Shown here: positions 1 to 8,591 of the stretch, in pieces
How positions within the stretch are numbered: the first letter of the stretch is position 1
How the letters are laid out: every line of letters begins with the position of its first letter
From: Candidatus Magnetobacterium casense
GTDB lineage: Bacteria > Nitrospirota > Thermodesulfovibrionia > Thermodesulfovibrionales > Magnetobacteriaceae
Direction: 5' to 3'
DNA length: 48,329 nt
NCBI RefSeq assembly: GCF_000714715.1
Contig: NZ_JMFO01000023.1
Coordinates: forward strand, 1 to 48,329
Notes under the pieces: generated by a model
What the model was told of the DNA's origin: nothing
Seen by the model: the letters and a program-made list of their open reading frames with translations, nothing else
Databases searched by the model: none
Made by a program: the position numbers and the translations under genes

Positions 1-374
1 TGTCCTTGGTTTTGAAGAGCAACAGCAAGATTACGAACACTCTTACAGGTCCACCGTAATGGAGACTCAGGGTCTCCTCGGGTAACCGGATCTACCAACC
101 CCTCAATATCTACAAGCACGGATGGGTCTGTTTCAACAACCGGCTTGCGTCCACCTCCAGGTAAACGTATCTTCTTTTTCCCTTTTGAAGGTTTTTCCTT
201 TGATTCAGCAATACGTCTAATTCCTTCATATATCGTTGTCCGCGAAAGACCAGTAGATCTGGAAACTGAAGTAACTCCTCCTCGTCCCAATGCCTCGGCT
301 TCCACTGCAGCCCACATTCGTCTGCCTTGTTCGTCTAAAACATCTTTGAGTACTTCAAATTTTCTTTGTATCAT
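1..374 (-). CDS. ISAzo13-family transposase, N-terminal part (runs off window)
   Basis: The reading frame opens with ATG at 374 and continues without a stop to position 1, giving about 124 residues of what is normally a protein of roughly 400 or more. Visible features are an N-terminal RRMWAAVEAEALGRGG segment, a helix-turn-helix-like stretch (VSRSTGLSRTTIYEGIRRI), a basic linker rich in lysine, and the block RLPGGGRKP followed by LVDPVTRGDPESPLRWTC. These blocks are characteristic of the ISAzo13/Rhodopirellula-type DDE transposases. The catalytic core lies outside the window, so activity cannot be judged. The product is essentially the same as the one encoded at 47967-48329. Confidence 0.75.
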   Translation of the reverse strand, partial: MIQRKFEVLKDVLDEQGRRMWAAVEAEALGRGGVTSVSRSTGLSRTTIYEGIRRIAESKEKPSKGKKKIRLPGGGRKPVVETDPSVLVDIEGLVDPVTRGDPESPLRWTCKSVRNLAVALQNQG

Positions 375-452
375 AAGTTCGGTATCGCTTTGCACTTTTT
401 GAGCATAACATATTTAGACACCATTTGTACAAGTTATTTGTGGACAAATCCT
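1..452 (-). mobile_element. ISAzo13-type insertion sequence, left-hand partial copy
   Basis: This stretch is the reverse complement of 47889-48329, with one mismatch noticed by eye (near 405) over about 441 bp. The shared sequence stops abruptly at 452, which should be the 5' terminus of the element; its outer sequence begins AGGATTTGTCCACAAATAAC. The element runs off the window at position 1, so its far end is not visible. It lies directly beside the truncated end of the IS1634-type transposase gene, which fits insertion into or beside that older element. Confidence 0.75.
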
Positions 453-470
453 AATACATATCTTACTCCT

Positions 471-1319
471 TCATATTCTATTTCCATCAATTGTTATTGC
501 AGTAATATAATCAAAGCCATATAAAGATAAATGTTCTATTTGCACATTTTTAATCATACCTCTATCTCCCACAAGAGTAATATCCTTTACACCAAAACGG
601 TTAGATAACTTCTTCACTTGTTCACAAACAGTTGATGTATCTGATGTATTACCCTTAAACACCCTTACAGCTACAGGAATACCATTATCATCAGTTAATA
701 ATCCTATTACTATTTGTTTTTTAGCTTTTTTACCATCTCTGTTGTAACCGTAGGCGGCTAATTCATTTTGCTGTCCCTCCAAATAACTGGATGTTACATC
801 ATAGAGAAACAAACGAGGAGGTTTGTCATTGTATCTGCTCTTGAATAAAGCATCTTCTATGTCCTCCTGGTTTATGGAAAGCCAATCAAGAGTTGCATAA
901 AGATGATTTTCATCGTATTTTTTTATACCTAATACATCCTCTAATTCTTGTCCCCTACCCCACTGACATAAGTGTAATCTTGAACCTTGAGTAATTATTC
1001 TTCCAATTATTAACAACAAAGCAAATAAAGCTTCTTTTCCTTTTCCAAGTACTTTGGTTATACCCAACTGATCGGCTAATTGTTTAAACACCCATATTCC
1101 TCCAATAGATTTGCCGACTTTGGTTTTTAAATCATCAAGCGAGGACAAATAATTTCCTTTTAGTGATGCATCAAGGGCATCTACCTGTTGCTTTTCCCAC
1201 TTGCTCAAATTTAAAATGTTGTGGTGCTTTACCTTGCCTCCATCTCTATAGCTCTCTACCAGGAGAACTGTAGAGTATGTACGGTTTTTTACTTTCTTTA
1301 TGATCCTCTGCACATACAT
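471..1319 (-). pseudogene. IS1634-family transposase, C-terminally truncated
   Basis: From ATG at 1319 the product begins MYVQRIIKKVKNRTYSTVLLV and continues through the IS1634/IS4-type region, including a block LFLYDVTSSYLEG with the first catalytic aspartate and a second block DITLVGDRGMIKN with the second. The frame stops after about 282 residues at YITAITIDGNRI, whereas family members run to about 500 residues or more. The final catalytic glutamate region is therefore missing. The break lies within about 20 bp of the end of the ISAzo13 copy at 452, so insertion and deletion at that junction probably removed the rest. A longer start at 1388 is open but adds a non-family N terminus. Inactive relic. 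Confidence 0.75.
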
Positions 1320-1449
1320 CGTAGCTACATAATAGCATATATCAACGTGCTTGTCAAGTATATATGTAAAATATTCGTAGCTACACAAAAATGACGCTAC
1401 CTTAGCATTGGCAGTATATTCAACGGTCTATGTAGATTTTAGGAGATAA

Positions 1450-1635
1450 ACCTCTGGAAGTTCCGACTTAAGAACATTTAAGTGTCCCGACGGAGTAGAA
1501 AGAACTTTCACTTGGCACAGCAAGCTACTTGGTCAGAATATGCGCATCCACTTCTATCCACCCGATGGCCAAACAGATGCCTTCATCATTGGATACATTG
1601 GGTTACACCTTCGTACCTGGAAATATCCACACTGA
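1450..1635 (+). pseudogene. Possible C-terminal gene remnant, unidentified
   Basis: An open frame without a convincing start codon begins after an in-frame TAA at 1447 and ends with TGA at 1633-1635. The translation looks protein-like: a CPDG motif, then RIHFYPPDG, then a C-terminal IIGYIGLHLRTW. It converges on the HyfF-like gene with only 3 bp between the stops. I do not recognise the parent family with certainty. It may be the tail of a gene whose front was lost when the neighbouring insertion sequences arrived. The rest of 1320-1638 shows nothing else that I can name. Confidence 0.25.
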
Positions 1636-1638
1636 ATC

Positions 1639-3084
1639 TCACTTCAGATACTCTGCGACGTTTTTAAGCCACTGATCAAAGAATTCGGGTATGTATATGC
1701 CGATCATCAACACCAATGCAGCGTGCAACACAATTGGTACGTAGGCCACCTGCACGGGGTGCTGATATGAGGGCACCTCGGCCATCACCATCGACTGAAC
1801 GCGTCTAAAGAGCGCCGAAGCGGCCACCGCCAGCCCAACAACAAGCACCGGGACCAGATACGGGGCACTCTTGACCGTTGCGGTGAGGATCAGAAATTCG
1901 CTGATAAAGACGCCAAATGGGGGCATCCCCACAATGGCCATGACCCCAAACATCAGCCCCCAGCCAACAACCGGATTGCCCCTGATAAGCCCCCTGATCC
2001 TGCTCATCTCCTGGCTCCTGTGCATCTGTATGGCATGACCGCCAGTGAAGAACAGGGTGGACTTTGTCAGACTATGCACAAGCATGTGAAGCAATGCCCC
2101 AAAAGTAGCAGTGGCCCCGCCAAGGCCAAAGGCAAACGTAGTTATGCCCATGTGTTCGATGGAAGAGTAGGCAAACATACGCTTTAAGTCCTTCTGCCGC
2201 AGGATGGAAAAGGCAGCAACGATAACCGACAGCAACCCAAAACCCATCATGATATTGCCGGCATGGTGCGTACCCAACGAGGCATCCACCAGTACCTTGC
2301 ACCTGACCAGGGCATAGAGGGCAACGTTTAAGAGCAGCCCAGACAACAGGGCTATCGGTGGCGGCCCTTCACTGTTGGCGTCGGGGAGCCAGTGGTGGAC
2401 GGGGACAAGCCCCATCTTGGTGCCGTACCCAACCATGAGGAACACAAATGCCATCGACAGTATGTTGGGCTCCATCATGTGGCCTACACTGTTGAGGTTT
2501 GTCCACAGGAGGGCATCACCGCCCTCACCGAGCACCTTTTCTGCCGCAAGGTAGAGCAGAATCGTCCCAAAGAGTGCCTGGGCAATCCCCACGCCGCAGA
2601 GTATGAAGTACTTCCACGCCGCCTCAATGGATGACGGCGTGCGGTACAGCGATACCAAAAGGACCGTGGACAACGTGGCCATCTCCATCGCTATCCACAG
2701 TATGCCAACGCTGTTTGTCAGCAGTGCCACAAGCATCGTGGCGATGAACAACTGAAACAACGTGTGATAGTACCTCATACGTTGTGGCCCCAGGGCGCCA
2801 TGCTGTTGTTCCACGGCCATGTATCTTCGGCTGAAGACGGACGTAGTCATCCCGACAAAGGTGGTGATAAGCGCCAGGTATACACTGAAGGCGTCGGCAA
2901 AAAGGAGTTCCCAGGCCACAAGCACGGGGCCTTTGGTATGGACATCCCAGGCCAGCCACATCCCCGCCAGAAACGTTACAACAGAGGCGGCAACGTTGAT
3001 TTCGGCAGCCAATCGCCGCTCCCTGACAACAACCAGGACACCGGCAGCAAACAGCGGCAGACACAGCAACACGACAAGAGACAC
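1639..3084 (-). CDS. Hydrogenase-4 subunit F-like proton-conducting membrane protein
   Basis: A 481-residue, very hydrophobic protein of the NuoM/NuoN/MrpD antiporter-like superfamily, with about 13-14 predicted membrane helices. Hallmarks are a glutamate in an early helix (WIAMEMATLST), a lysine following AAW in the next region (AAWKYFILCG), the broken-helix segment GYGTKMGLVPVHHWLPDANSEGP with the channel lysine and histidines, and KRMFAYSSIEHMG. Family members pump H+ or Na+ in complex I, Hyf/Hyc and Ehr-type complexes. The gene is preceded by the HyfE-like gene with 3 bp between them, as in hyf operons. Soluble subunits do not follow; a large-subunit homologue lies about 12 kb away on the other strand. 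Whether this complex uses H2 or another donor cannot be told from this gene. Confidence 0.85.
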   Translation of the reverse strand: MSLVVLLCLPLFAAGVLVVVRERRLAAEINVAASVVTFLAGMWLAWDVHTKGPVLVAWELLFADAFSVYLALITTFVGMTTSVFSRRYMAVEQQHGALGPQRMRYYHTLFQLFIATMLVALLTNSVGILWIAMEMATLSTVLLVSLYRTPSSIEAAWKYFILCGVGIAQALFGTILLYLAAEKVLGEGGDALLWTNLNSVGHMMEPNILSMAFVFLMVGYGTKMGLVPVHHWLPDANSEGPPPIALLSGLLLNVALYALVRCKVLVDASLGTHHAGNIMMGFGLLSVIVAAFSILRQKDLKRMFAYSSIEHMGITTFAFGLGGATATFGALLHMLVHSLTKSTLFFTGGHAIQMHRSQEMSRIRGLIRGNPVVGWGLMFGVMAIVGMPPFGVFISEFLILTATVKSAPYLVPVLVVGLAVAASALFRRVQSMVMAEVPSYQHPVQVAYVPIVLHAALVLMIGIYIPEFFDQWLKNVAEYLK

Positions 3085-3087
3085 CGC

Positions 3088-3774
3088 CTAGTCCACCTCC
3101 TTGAGTCTTGCCAGTTGTTCGACGTCGAGGGAGTCGAAGTTGGAGTGTATGTGGAAGAAGAACACGCCAAAGATAAATGCGGCAATGAGTATGTCCAGGG
3201 CCACCCCAAGCTCCACCAGCAACGGCATCCCGTAGGTGGCGCTTGTGGCCGCAAAGAAGAGTCCGTTTTCCATTGCGAGGAAGCCTATGATTTGGGTGAC
3301 GGCGTTTTTCCTGGTGATCATCATCAGGAGTCCCAACATGACGGTAGCCAGAGCAACCGCCAGGGTAGAGCGTGTCACAAGGGTTGAGAGTTCCCTGATG
3401 GGGGAGACCAGGTGGTAGGAGAATATAACCAGGGCAATGCCAATGAACATGATCGTTGGGACGTGAAGGATGGTTTCGACCTCCTTGTGTATCTTTAATC
3501 GTCTGACAAGGGTGTGCAGTATATACGGCAGCAGGAGCACCTTCAGTATCAGCGTCAGGGCTGATGAAATGTAGAGGTGGTGACGGTTGACCACAAAACC
3601 CACCAAGGCAGTGTTTACGGCAAGAAACAACCCCTGCCACGTAAACAGAAATATAAGCCCCGACATCCTCCTCTGCACCAGCATACCAAATGCCGTCAGC
3701 AGGATAAAGGCAGCCAAAAAGCTGTTTATGTGATGCACAAGGTCTATGTACATATCCGGCAATAATATCCCCAA
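3088..3774 (-). CDS. Hydrogenase-4 subunit E-like membrane protein
   Basis: A 228-residue protein with about six hydrophobic segments, beginning MGILLPDMYIDLVHHINSFL. A central basic loop (LVRRLKIHKEVE) separates two membrane blocks, and the C terminus is short and charged (DSLDVEQLARLKEVD). Its position directly before an F-like subunit and its length match HyfE, which is itself related to NuoK/MrpC-like small membrane subunits. It is the first gene of the surviving pair; the HyfB and HyfC genes that usually precede it are not in the window, where instead a divergent Uma2 gene begins at 3954. I infer a rearranged operon. Confidence 0.75.
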   Translation of the reverse strand: MGILLPDMYIDLVHHINSFLAAFILLTAFGMLVQRRMSGLIFLFTWQGLFLAVNTALVGFVVNRHHLYISSALTLILKVLLLPYILHTLVRRLKIHKEVETILHVPTIMFIGIALVIFSYHLVSPIRELSTLVTRSTLAVALATVMLGLLMMITRKNAVTQIIGFLAMENGLFFAATSATYGMPLLVELGVALDILIAAFIFGVFFFHIHSNFDSLDVEQLARLKEVD

Positions 3775-3953
3775 GAGAACTACCGTCTCTTGATAATCAA
3801 TTCTAAACCATTGTATCAGTGGGTGTCAATCTAAAAAGCTATTTCCTTATCACTGACAAAACATTCTTGCTGTAAGGAAAAACTAATTGTACCATTGACA
3901 ATTACCGTTGCTCTGTGATAGCTTATAATCAATAAGGATACGTTGAAGGGTTT

Positions 3954-4493
3954 ATGCAAACATTAGAAGCAGAAGATTTAAGGACGTTTGATTTAACACA
4001 GATAATTGATGGGGAGGAGTTTGTGTCGCCTAGTCCGTTAAGTAAGCATCAGGGGATTGTTTTTAAACTCAGCACTATTATCAACACATACATCCAAAAC
4101 AAAAAAATCGGAAAGGTCTTTATCTCACCACTTGATGTTATCTTAGAGGATGGCTTAAACAGGCTTCAACCTGATCTGATATTTATACATAAAAACAATA
4201 AGCATATACTACAAGACTGGATACGTGGGGTCCCTGATATGGTGTGCGAGGTGGTATCTAAGAACACCTTACATATGGATACCGATAAAAAAAAGAAGAT
4301 ATATCAACACTATCGAGTACCCGAATATTGGCTGGTCTACCCAGAGTACGGTACACTTGAGATATATACCATTAAAGATGGCGAGTATGACCTGTACTCA
4401 TCGGCCATTGATGAGGGAATCGTGAGGTCAAAGGCAATTGAGGGGCTTGAGTTTGACGTTCGTGAGATATTTGAAGAAGATACCTGGGATTGA
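3954..4493 (+). CDS. Uma2-family (DUF820) putative endonuclease
   Basis: A 179-residue protein of the Uma2/DUF820 family, which has a PD-(D/E)xK nuclease-type fold. The typical order is visible: an N-terminal FDLTQIIDGEEFVSPSPLSKHQ, then SPLDVILEDGLNRLQPDLIFI with the acidic residue expected to bind metal, then VCEVVSKNT supplying the E-x-x motif, and YRVPEYWLVYPE near the end. Biological roles of the family are poorly known; it is often present in many copies in cyanobacteria and in large environmental genomes. Two more members occur here, an intact one at 31408 and a decayed one at 27153. It stands alone and is AT-richer than its neighbours, suggesting accessory DNA. Confidence 0.85.
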   Translation: MQTLEAEDLRTFDLTQIIDGEEFVSPSPLSKHQGIVFKLSTIINTYIQNKKIGKVFISPLDVILEDGLNRLQPDLIFIHKNNKHILQDWIRGVPDMVCEVVSKNTLHMDTDKKKKIYQHYRVPEYWLVYPEYGTLEIYTIKDGEYDLYSSAIDEGIVRSKAIEGLEFDVREIFEEDTWD

Positions 4494-4588
4494 TTAGGGG
4501 TGGGGCACCTCTATCACAAACCATCCTCCTTTTAAATTATCCAAGTTTTTCACTTTAAATAAGACGTGATTACAAGACCAGGGATTTC

Positions 4589-6064
4589 ATGAAAACCGGA
4601 TATTCAAAGATAATCATACGTATAGCGGCAGGTTTTTTCTTGTTTTTGGGCATCATAGCTGCTTTGGTAGGGATATCGGTTTCGTATCTGAGTGACATGG
4701 AGGTCTCCATTGATAAGATCGTGAGGTTGCACAACGTGCGGTTGGGGATTGCTCAGGATATGCGGTACTTTGTGCGCCATAGCTCCGTGCTTGTGCGGAA
4801 CGTGCTGCTTTTGGATGACCCTGCAGGGAGACGGTATGAGCTTAAGCGCTTGTCAGAGGCCAGGGGGCAATATATGAAAAAAAGAAATGAGTTGATGGCA
4901 GACCTCCACGATGACAAGTCAAACGCCCTGCTTAAGAGCCTCCAGGAGGAGGATGCGATAACCCTTGCGCTGTGGGACAATGTCGTTGAGTTATCGTTAT
5001 CAGGCAAAAGGAAAGAAGCGACCGATTTGCTTGTCACCGAAGTGCGCTCCGTCCAATGGAAGTGGCTGGCAGACCTTGACACGCTTGTTGAGACGGAAAA
5101 GGAGCACGTCAAAGACGCCGACACTTATGCCGCTGATATGTACCGGAAGGCAAAGGTCATTATCACTCTGTGGGGATTGTTGGCGGTTATCCTGGGCAGC
5201 GCAATATCCGTGGCAATAACAAGGAGCATAGCCGCCCCGTTGGAAGAGACGATCAAGTCAGAGGTGGCCAGGCGCAGAGAACAAGAGCAGGTATTGATAC
5301 ATCAGGCAAAGCTGGCCAGGATGGGGCAGTTGCTGGTAAACATCTCCCACCACTGGAGACAGCCCCTGCATACCGTTGGGTTAATAATCCAGGACATCCA
5401 GGAGGCCCATGAGCACGGTGAACTGGATGCCGCCTACATAAACAATGCCGTGGCGGAGGCTATGCAGGAATTAAAGGGCATGTCGGATACCATAAACGAC
5501 TTCATGAACTTCTACAGCCCCAAAGAGGAAAAGGAACGCTTCGACGTAAAGGTGGCCACGGCGGAGGTCTTAACCCTACTCCAGCCAATACTCAACGTCA
5601 ATCTCATAGATTTTACGATTACGTGCCACGCTCACAACGAAACCGTTACAAATATGTCGGAGGTGACCGGTTGCGGCGATTTGATGTTCGATACGTACAG
5701 ACAACACTTCCAGTACGTCATGCTAAACATACTGAGCAACTCAAAAGACGCCATACTGCACCAGAGACAACAGGGGTTACTTGACAAGGACAGCAATGGT
5801 ATCATATGCGTGGATTTTTATAATATGGGTGACACGATAAAGGTAACCATCAGCGATAACGGCGGCGGCATCAGAAAAGACATCATGGACAAGATATTTG
5901 AGCCGTACTTTACGACCAGGGAGCAGGGCAAGGGTGTTGGTCAGGGCCTGTACCTGTCGCGGATAATCACAGAGACGCATCTCAATGGCAGGATCGAGGC
6001 GAGGAATATCAAGGGTGGGGCCATGTTTGAGGTCATATTGAGACATGGGCGTGTGGCGGTATGA
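4589..6064 (+). CDS. Membrane sensor histidine kinase with four-helix sensor domain
   Basis: A 491-residue kinase. Residues about 8-32 form the first membrane helix, 33-188 a largely helical periplasmic region resembling a 4HB_MCP sensor, and 189-210 the second membrane helix. A short coiled segment leads to the H box NISHHWRQPL, with His254 the likely phosphoacceptor. The C-terminal ATPase shows the N box (NILSNSKDAI), G1 box (ISDNGGGI), F box (IFEPYFTT) and G2 box (GVGQGLYLSRII). The WRQPL-type H box is common in kinases of deltaproteobacteria and Nitrospirota. No response regulator lies next to it, so it is an orphan kinase whose partner and signal are unknown. Confidence 0.9.
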   Translation: MKTGYSKIIIRIAAGFFLFLGIIAALVGISVSYLSDMEVSIDKIVRLHNVRLGIAQDMRYFVRHSSVLVRNVLLLDDPAGRRYELKRLSEARGQYMKKRNELMADLHDDKSNALLKSLQEEDAITLALWDNVVELSLSGKRKEATDLLVTEVRSVQWKWLADLDTLVETEKEHVKDADTYAADMYRKAKVIITLWGLLAVILGSAISVAITRSIAAPLEETIKSEVARRREQEQVLIHQAKLARMGQLLVNISHHWRQPLHTVGLIIQDIQEAHEHGELDAAYINNAVAEAMQELKGMSDTINDFMNFYSPKEEKERFDVKVATAEVLTLLQPILNVNLIDFTITCHAHNETVTNMSEVTGCGDLMFDTYRQHFQYVMLNILSNSKDAILHQRQQGLLDKDSNGIICVDFYNMGDTIKVTISDNGGGIRKDIMDKIFEPYFTTREQGKGVGQGLYLSRIITETHLNGRIEARNIKGGAMFEVILRHGRVAV

Positions 6065-6071
6065 TTATTCA

Positions 6072-6389
6072 CTATACCAACTTGACTCCGTATCTTTTTA
6101 TCTCCCATACCAGAGGGTCTTCATCTGTAAAGTCTTCAGGTCTAAAGGGGACAGGCTCTATTCTATTGTCAATATCACAGGCTATCATCATTAGTCTTAC
6201 TCTTTCCTTAAGACGGTCTTCTGAAATATCAGATGATATAACCGCTATATCGATATCGCTCCATTTGCCGTCATTTCCCTTTACAAACGAACCAAAAAGG
6301 TAAGCCGAATCTATATGTATACCTTGCTCACCTACTCTGCTGAGAAACATTGTAATCTTTTCTGTTATTAAAGCATTGATTTGAGCCAA
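6072..6389 (-). CDS. MNT-type nucleotidyltransferase (minimal), TTG start
   Basis: A 105-residue protein with the nucleotidyltransferase signature LFGSFVKGNDGKWSDIDIAVIS, that is GS followed by DxD, at about residues 31-52. Minimal nucleotidyltransferases of this kind usually form toxin-antitoxin pairs with HEPN proteins, in which the MNT partner modifies and silences the HEPN ribonuclease. The start is TTG at 6389. A HEPN-like C-terminal fragment overlaps this start, as in intact HEPN-MNT operons, but its upstream part is gone. The gene converges on the histidine kinase gene at 6064 with 7 bp between them. Probably a leftover antitoxin. Confidence 0.75.
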   Translation of the reverse strand: MAQINALITEKITMFLSRVGEQGIHIDSAYLFGSFVKGNDGKWSDIDIAVISSDISEDRLKERVRLMMIACDIDNRIEPVPFRPEDFTDEDPLVWEIKRYGVKLV

Positions 6390-6487
6390 TTAAAAATCCC
6401 CTCAATTTCCTTTAACTTGTTTTCTGTAAAGTCTCTTGTGCTTTTCTTTCTAAAACTCCTTTTTTCATCAGGATACTCAACGCAAGC
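6368..6487 (-). pseudogene. HEPN-domain C-terminal remnant
   Basis: In the frame that ends with TAA at 6368, the last about 39 residues read ACVEYPDEKRSF, then a charged helix, then FNWLKSML. HEPN proteins paired with MNT partners typically end with a (R/E)YPD motif followed by an amphipathic helix and a WIK/WLK tail. A TAG at 6488-6490 interrupts the frame, and no HEPN active-site R-x4-6-H is present. The 3' end overlaps the nucleotidyltransferase start by about 22 bp, the usual arrangement of such pairs. Recognition rests on a short stretch. Confidence 0.4.
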
Positions 6488-6516
6488 CTATACCTCAAAA
6501 AACCTTTTATACAGCT

Positions 6517-6550
6517 TACGTGATCAAGGCTATCCGGCCTTGACCACGTA
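6517..6550. terminator. Long hairpin downstream of htpG
   Basis: A 14-bp stem (TACGTGATCAAGGC against GCCTTGACCACGTA, one G-T or A-C position) closes a 6-base loop. It lies 29 bp past the htpG stop codon. No T-run follows on either strand, so it may act as an mRNA 3'-end stabiliser or a weak terminator rather than a classic intrinsic one. Confidence 0.45.
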
Positions 6551-6578
6551 ATTTACGCAAGAGAGAGGGTTTTAGCCG

Positions 6579-8483
6579 TTAGCTCATGGTTGCGGCCATG
6601 AGTTTTGTCACGGTCTTTGTAAATGCTGCGGGGTCCTTGAGCTTGCCCCCTTCTAGCAGTACGGCCTGGTCGTAGAGCAGTCGTATGCCTTCGTTTAGTT
6701 TTTCGCTGGTGGCGTTGTCGTTAAAGGTCTTCTCCATTGCCTGAATAAGCGGATGAGAGGGATTGAGTTCGAGTATCCTCTTGCTTGTTGGCACTTCTTT
6801 GCCCATGGACATAAGCAATCGCTCCATTGCCGGGTCTATTGCGTGATCGTCTGTGACCAGACAACAGGGTGAGTCCTTCAACCTGCCCGACAGACGCACC
6901 TCCTTGACCTCCTCCGCAAGACGGTCGTGGATCATGTCCAGGAGTTTTTTAAACTTCTTGGCGGTTTCTTTTTTTTCTTCTGCCTCTTCTTTGTTGTCGA
7001 GTTTTATGTCGCCCTTGATCACGGACTTAAACTTCTTGCCCTTGTACTCAAAGAGGTTGAATATGATATCGTCAAACTCATCAGGCATGATCAGAACGTC
7101 GTAGCCCTTGTCCATGAATGTCTCGATGTAGGGAGAACTCATGGCCTCCTGCACCGATGGTGCCGTGATGTAGTAGACCTCCTCCTGTCCCTCCTTGATG
7201 TTGGCGACGTAGTCCTTGAGGGTGGTAAACTTGTCCTTGTCCGTCCTGATGGACTTAAACAGCACCAAGTCAGCGATAGCCTCACGGCGACTGAGGTCAA
7301 AGTGGACGCCCTCCTTTAGTACCTTGCCAAATATCTTGAAGAACTCCTCGTACTTCTCCGGCTCCTTTTGCATCATATCGGCAAGGGAGTCAAGCACCTT
7401 TTTGGTTGCATTTTTATTTATGATATCCACTTGGCGGTTGTTCTGAAGCATCTCCCTGGAGACGTTCAGCGGCAGGTCAGAGGAGTCAACAACGCCCTTT
7501 ACAAACCGCAGGTACTTGGGTAACAGTTCCTCGCAGTGGTCCATGATCTTCACTCGCTTGACGTATAGCGCCGTGCCAACCTTGAACTTGTCAAAGTAGA
7601 TGTCAAATGGGATCATCGATGGGATGTACAACAGTGCGGTGAACTCCGACGTGCCCTCGGCCTTATAGTGGATCACCCTTAAGGGGTCTGTGAAATCGTG
7701 TGAGATGTGCTTATAGAACTCGTTGTATTCGGCTTCGGCTATATCGGCCTTGTCCTTGAGCCAGATGGCCTTCATGGAGTTGAGGACTTCGTCTTCCTTG
7801 ACCTTAACCTTTTGGGACTTGTCTATGGAGCTGTCCTTTTCCTTTTCAACTTCCATCACGATAGGGTGTGCAATATAGTCGGAGTACTTTTTGACCAGGC
7901 TTCTGAGTTCCCATTGGTCGAGGTATTTGTCCTCTTCTTTGTTGATGTGCAGGATTATGTCAGTGCCTGCGGTTGCCCTTTCGGTGTCCTCGATAACGAA
8001 GGCGCCCTTTGCCTCGGACTGCCACTTAATGGCCGGATTGTCCCCTGCCTGGGCACTTTTTGAGATAACCGTCACACTGTCGGCCACCATAAAGGAAGAA
8101 TAAAACCCCACGCCAAATTGCCCGATAAGTTCAGGGTTGTCCTTGACGTCCCTGTCCTTTAGCGACTTGAGAAATTCCACTGTCCCTGAACGCGCAATTG
8201 TGCCGAGTTCTCGTATGGCCTCCTGGCGTGTCATGCCGATGCCATTGTCGCTGATCGTCAGCGTCCCCTTGTCCTTGTCAACGGTTATCCGAATCTTCCA
8301 GTCACCGGCATCCCTGCCAAGGTCGGGGTTAATGAGCGACTCGTAGCGTCTCTTGTCAATGGCATCCGAGGCATTGGATATCAACTCCCTCAAAAACACC
8401 TCCTTGTGCGAATACAGCGAGTGTATCACAAGGTCAAGGAGTTGATTTACCTCAGTCTTAAACTCAAGTGTCTCTGTTGTCAT
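6579..8483 (-). CDS. htpG: HSP90-family chaperone HtpG
   Basis: A 634-residue cytosolic chaperone, full length for the family. The N-terminal GHKL ATPase shows ELISNASDAIDKRRYESL, LTISDNGIGMT, and the lid/Gly-rich segment LIGQFGVGFYSSFMVAD. The middle domain has the client and catalytic-loop arginine motif LPLNVSREMLQ, and the C-terminal dimerisation domain ends with LMAATMS. HtpG assists folding and remodelling together with DnaK, usually under heat-shock control. A plausible sigma-70-like promoter and a strong GGAGG ribosome site lie upstream (see 8540-8567). It is transcribed alone, with a hairpin after the stop. Confidence 0.97.
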   Translation of the reverse strand: MTTETLEFKTEVNQLLDLVIHSLYSHKEVFLRELISNASDAIDKRRYESLINPDLGRDAGDWKIRITVDKDKGTLTISDNGIGMTRQEAIRELGTIARSGTVEFLKSLKDRDVKDNPELIGQFGVGFYSSFMVADSVTVISKSAQAGDNPAIKWQSEAKGAFVIEDTERATAGTDIILHINKEEDKYLDQWELRSLVKKYSDYIAHPIVMEVEKEKDSSIDKSQKVKVKEDEVLNSMKAIWLKDKADIAEAEYNEFYKHISHDFTDPLRVIHYKAEGTSEFTALLYIPSMIPFDIYFDKFKVGTALYVKRVKIMDHCEELLPKYLRFVKGVVDSSDLPLNVSREMLQNNRQVDIINKNATKKVLDSLADMMQKEPEKYEEFFKIFGKVLKEGVHFDLSRREAIADLVLFKSIRTDKDKFTTLKDYVANIKEGQEEVYYITAPSVQEAMSSPYIETFMDKGYDVLIMPDEFDDIIFNLFEYKGKKFKSVIKGDIKLDNKEEAEEKKETAKKFKKLLDMIHDRLAEEVKEVRLSGRLKDSPCCLVTDDHAIDPAMERLLMSMGKEVPTSKRILELNPSHPLIQAMEKTFNDNATSEKLNEGIRLLYDQAVLLEGGKLKDPAAFTKTVTKLMAATMS

Positions 8484-8539
8484 AATCTTTCTTATAGCAC
8501 CTCCATTGTTATGCTTATATGCGTTATGCTTAGAGATAT

Positions 8540-8567
8540 TTTATAGGTTTCAGCGACAAAAGATCAA
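8540..8567 (-). promoter_or_regulatory. Putative htpG promoter with repeated 9-mers
   Basis: On the minus strand TTGATC is followed after 16 bp by TATAAA, about 56 bp before the htpG start. The 9-mer TAAGCATAA occurs three times around it (8509-8517, 8524-8532, 8586-8594 on this strand sense). No CIRCE inverted repeat is visible. Assignment rests on sequence match only. Confidence 0.4.
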
Positions 8568-8591
8568 CAGAAAATTGCTATAGTATTATGC

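Noticed and set aside
2624..3640. A 338-codon open frame on the minus strand across the HyfF- and HyfE-like genes
   Set aside because: It overlaps both real membrane-protein genes in another frame, is full of Cys, His, Gly and Pro, and matches no family; a shadow frame.
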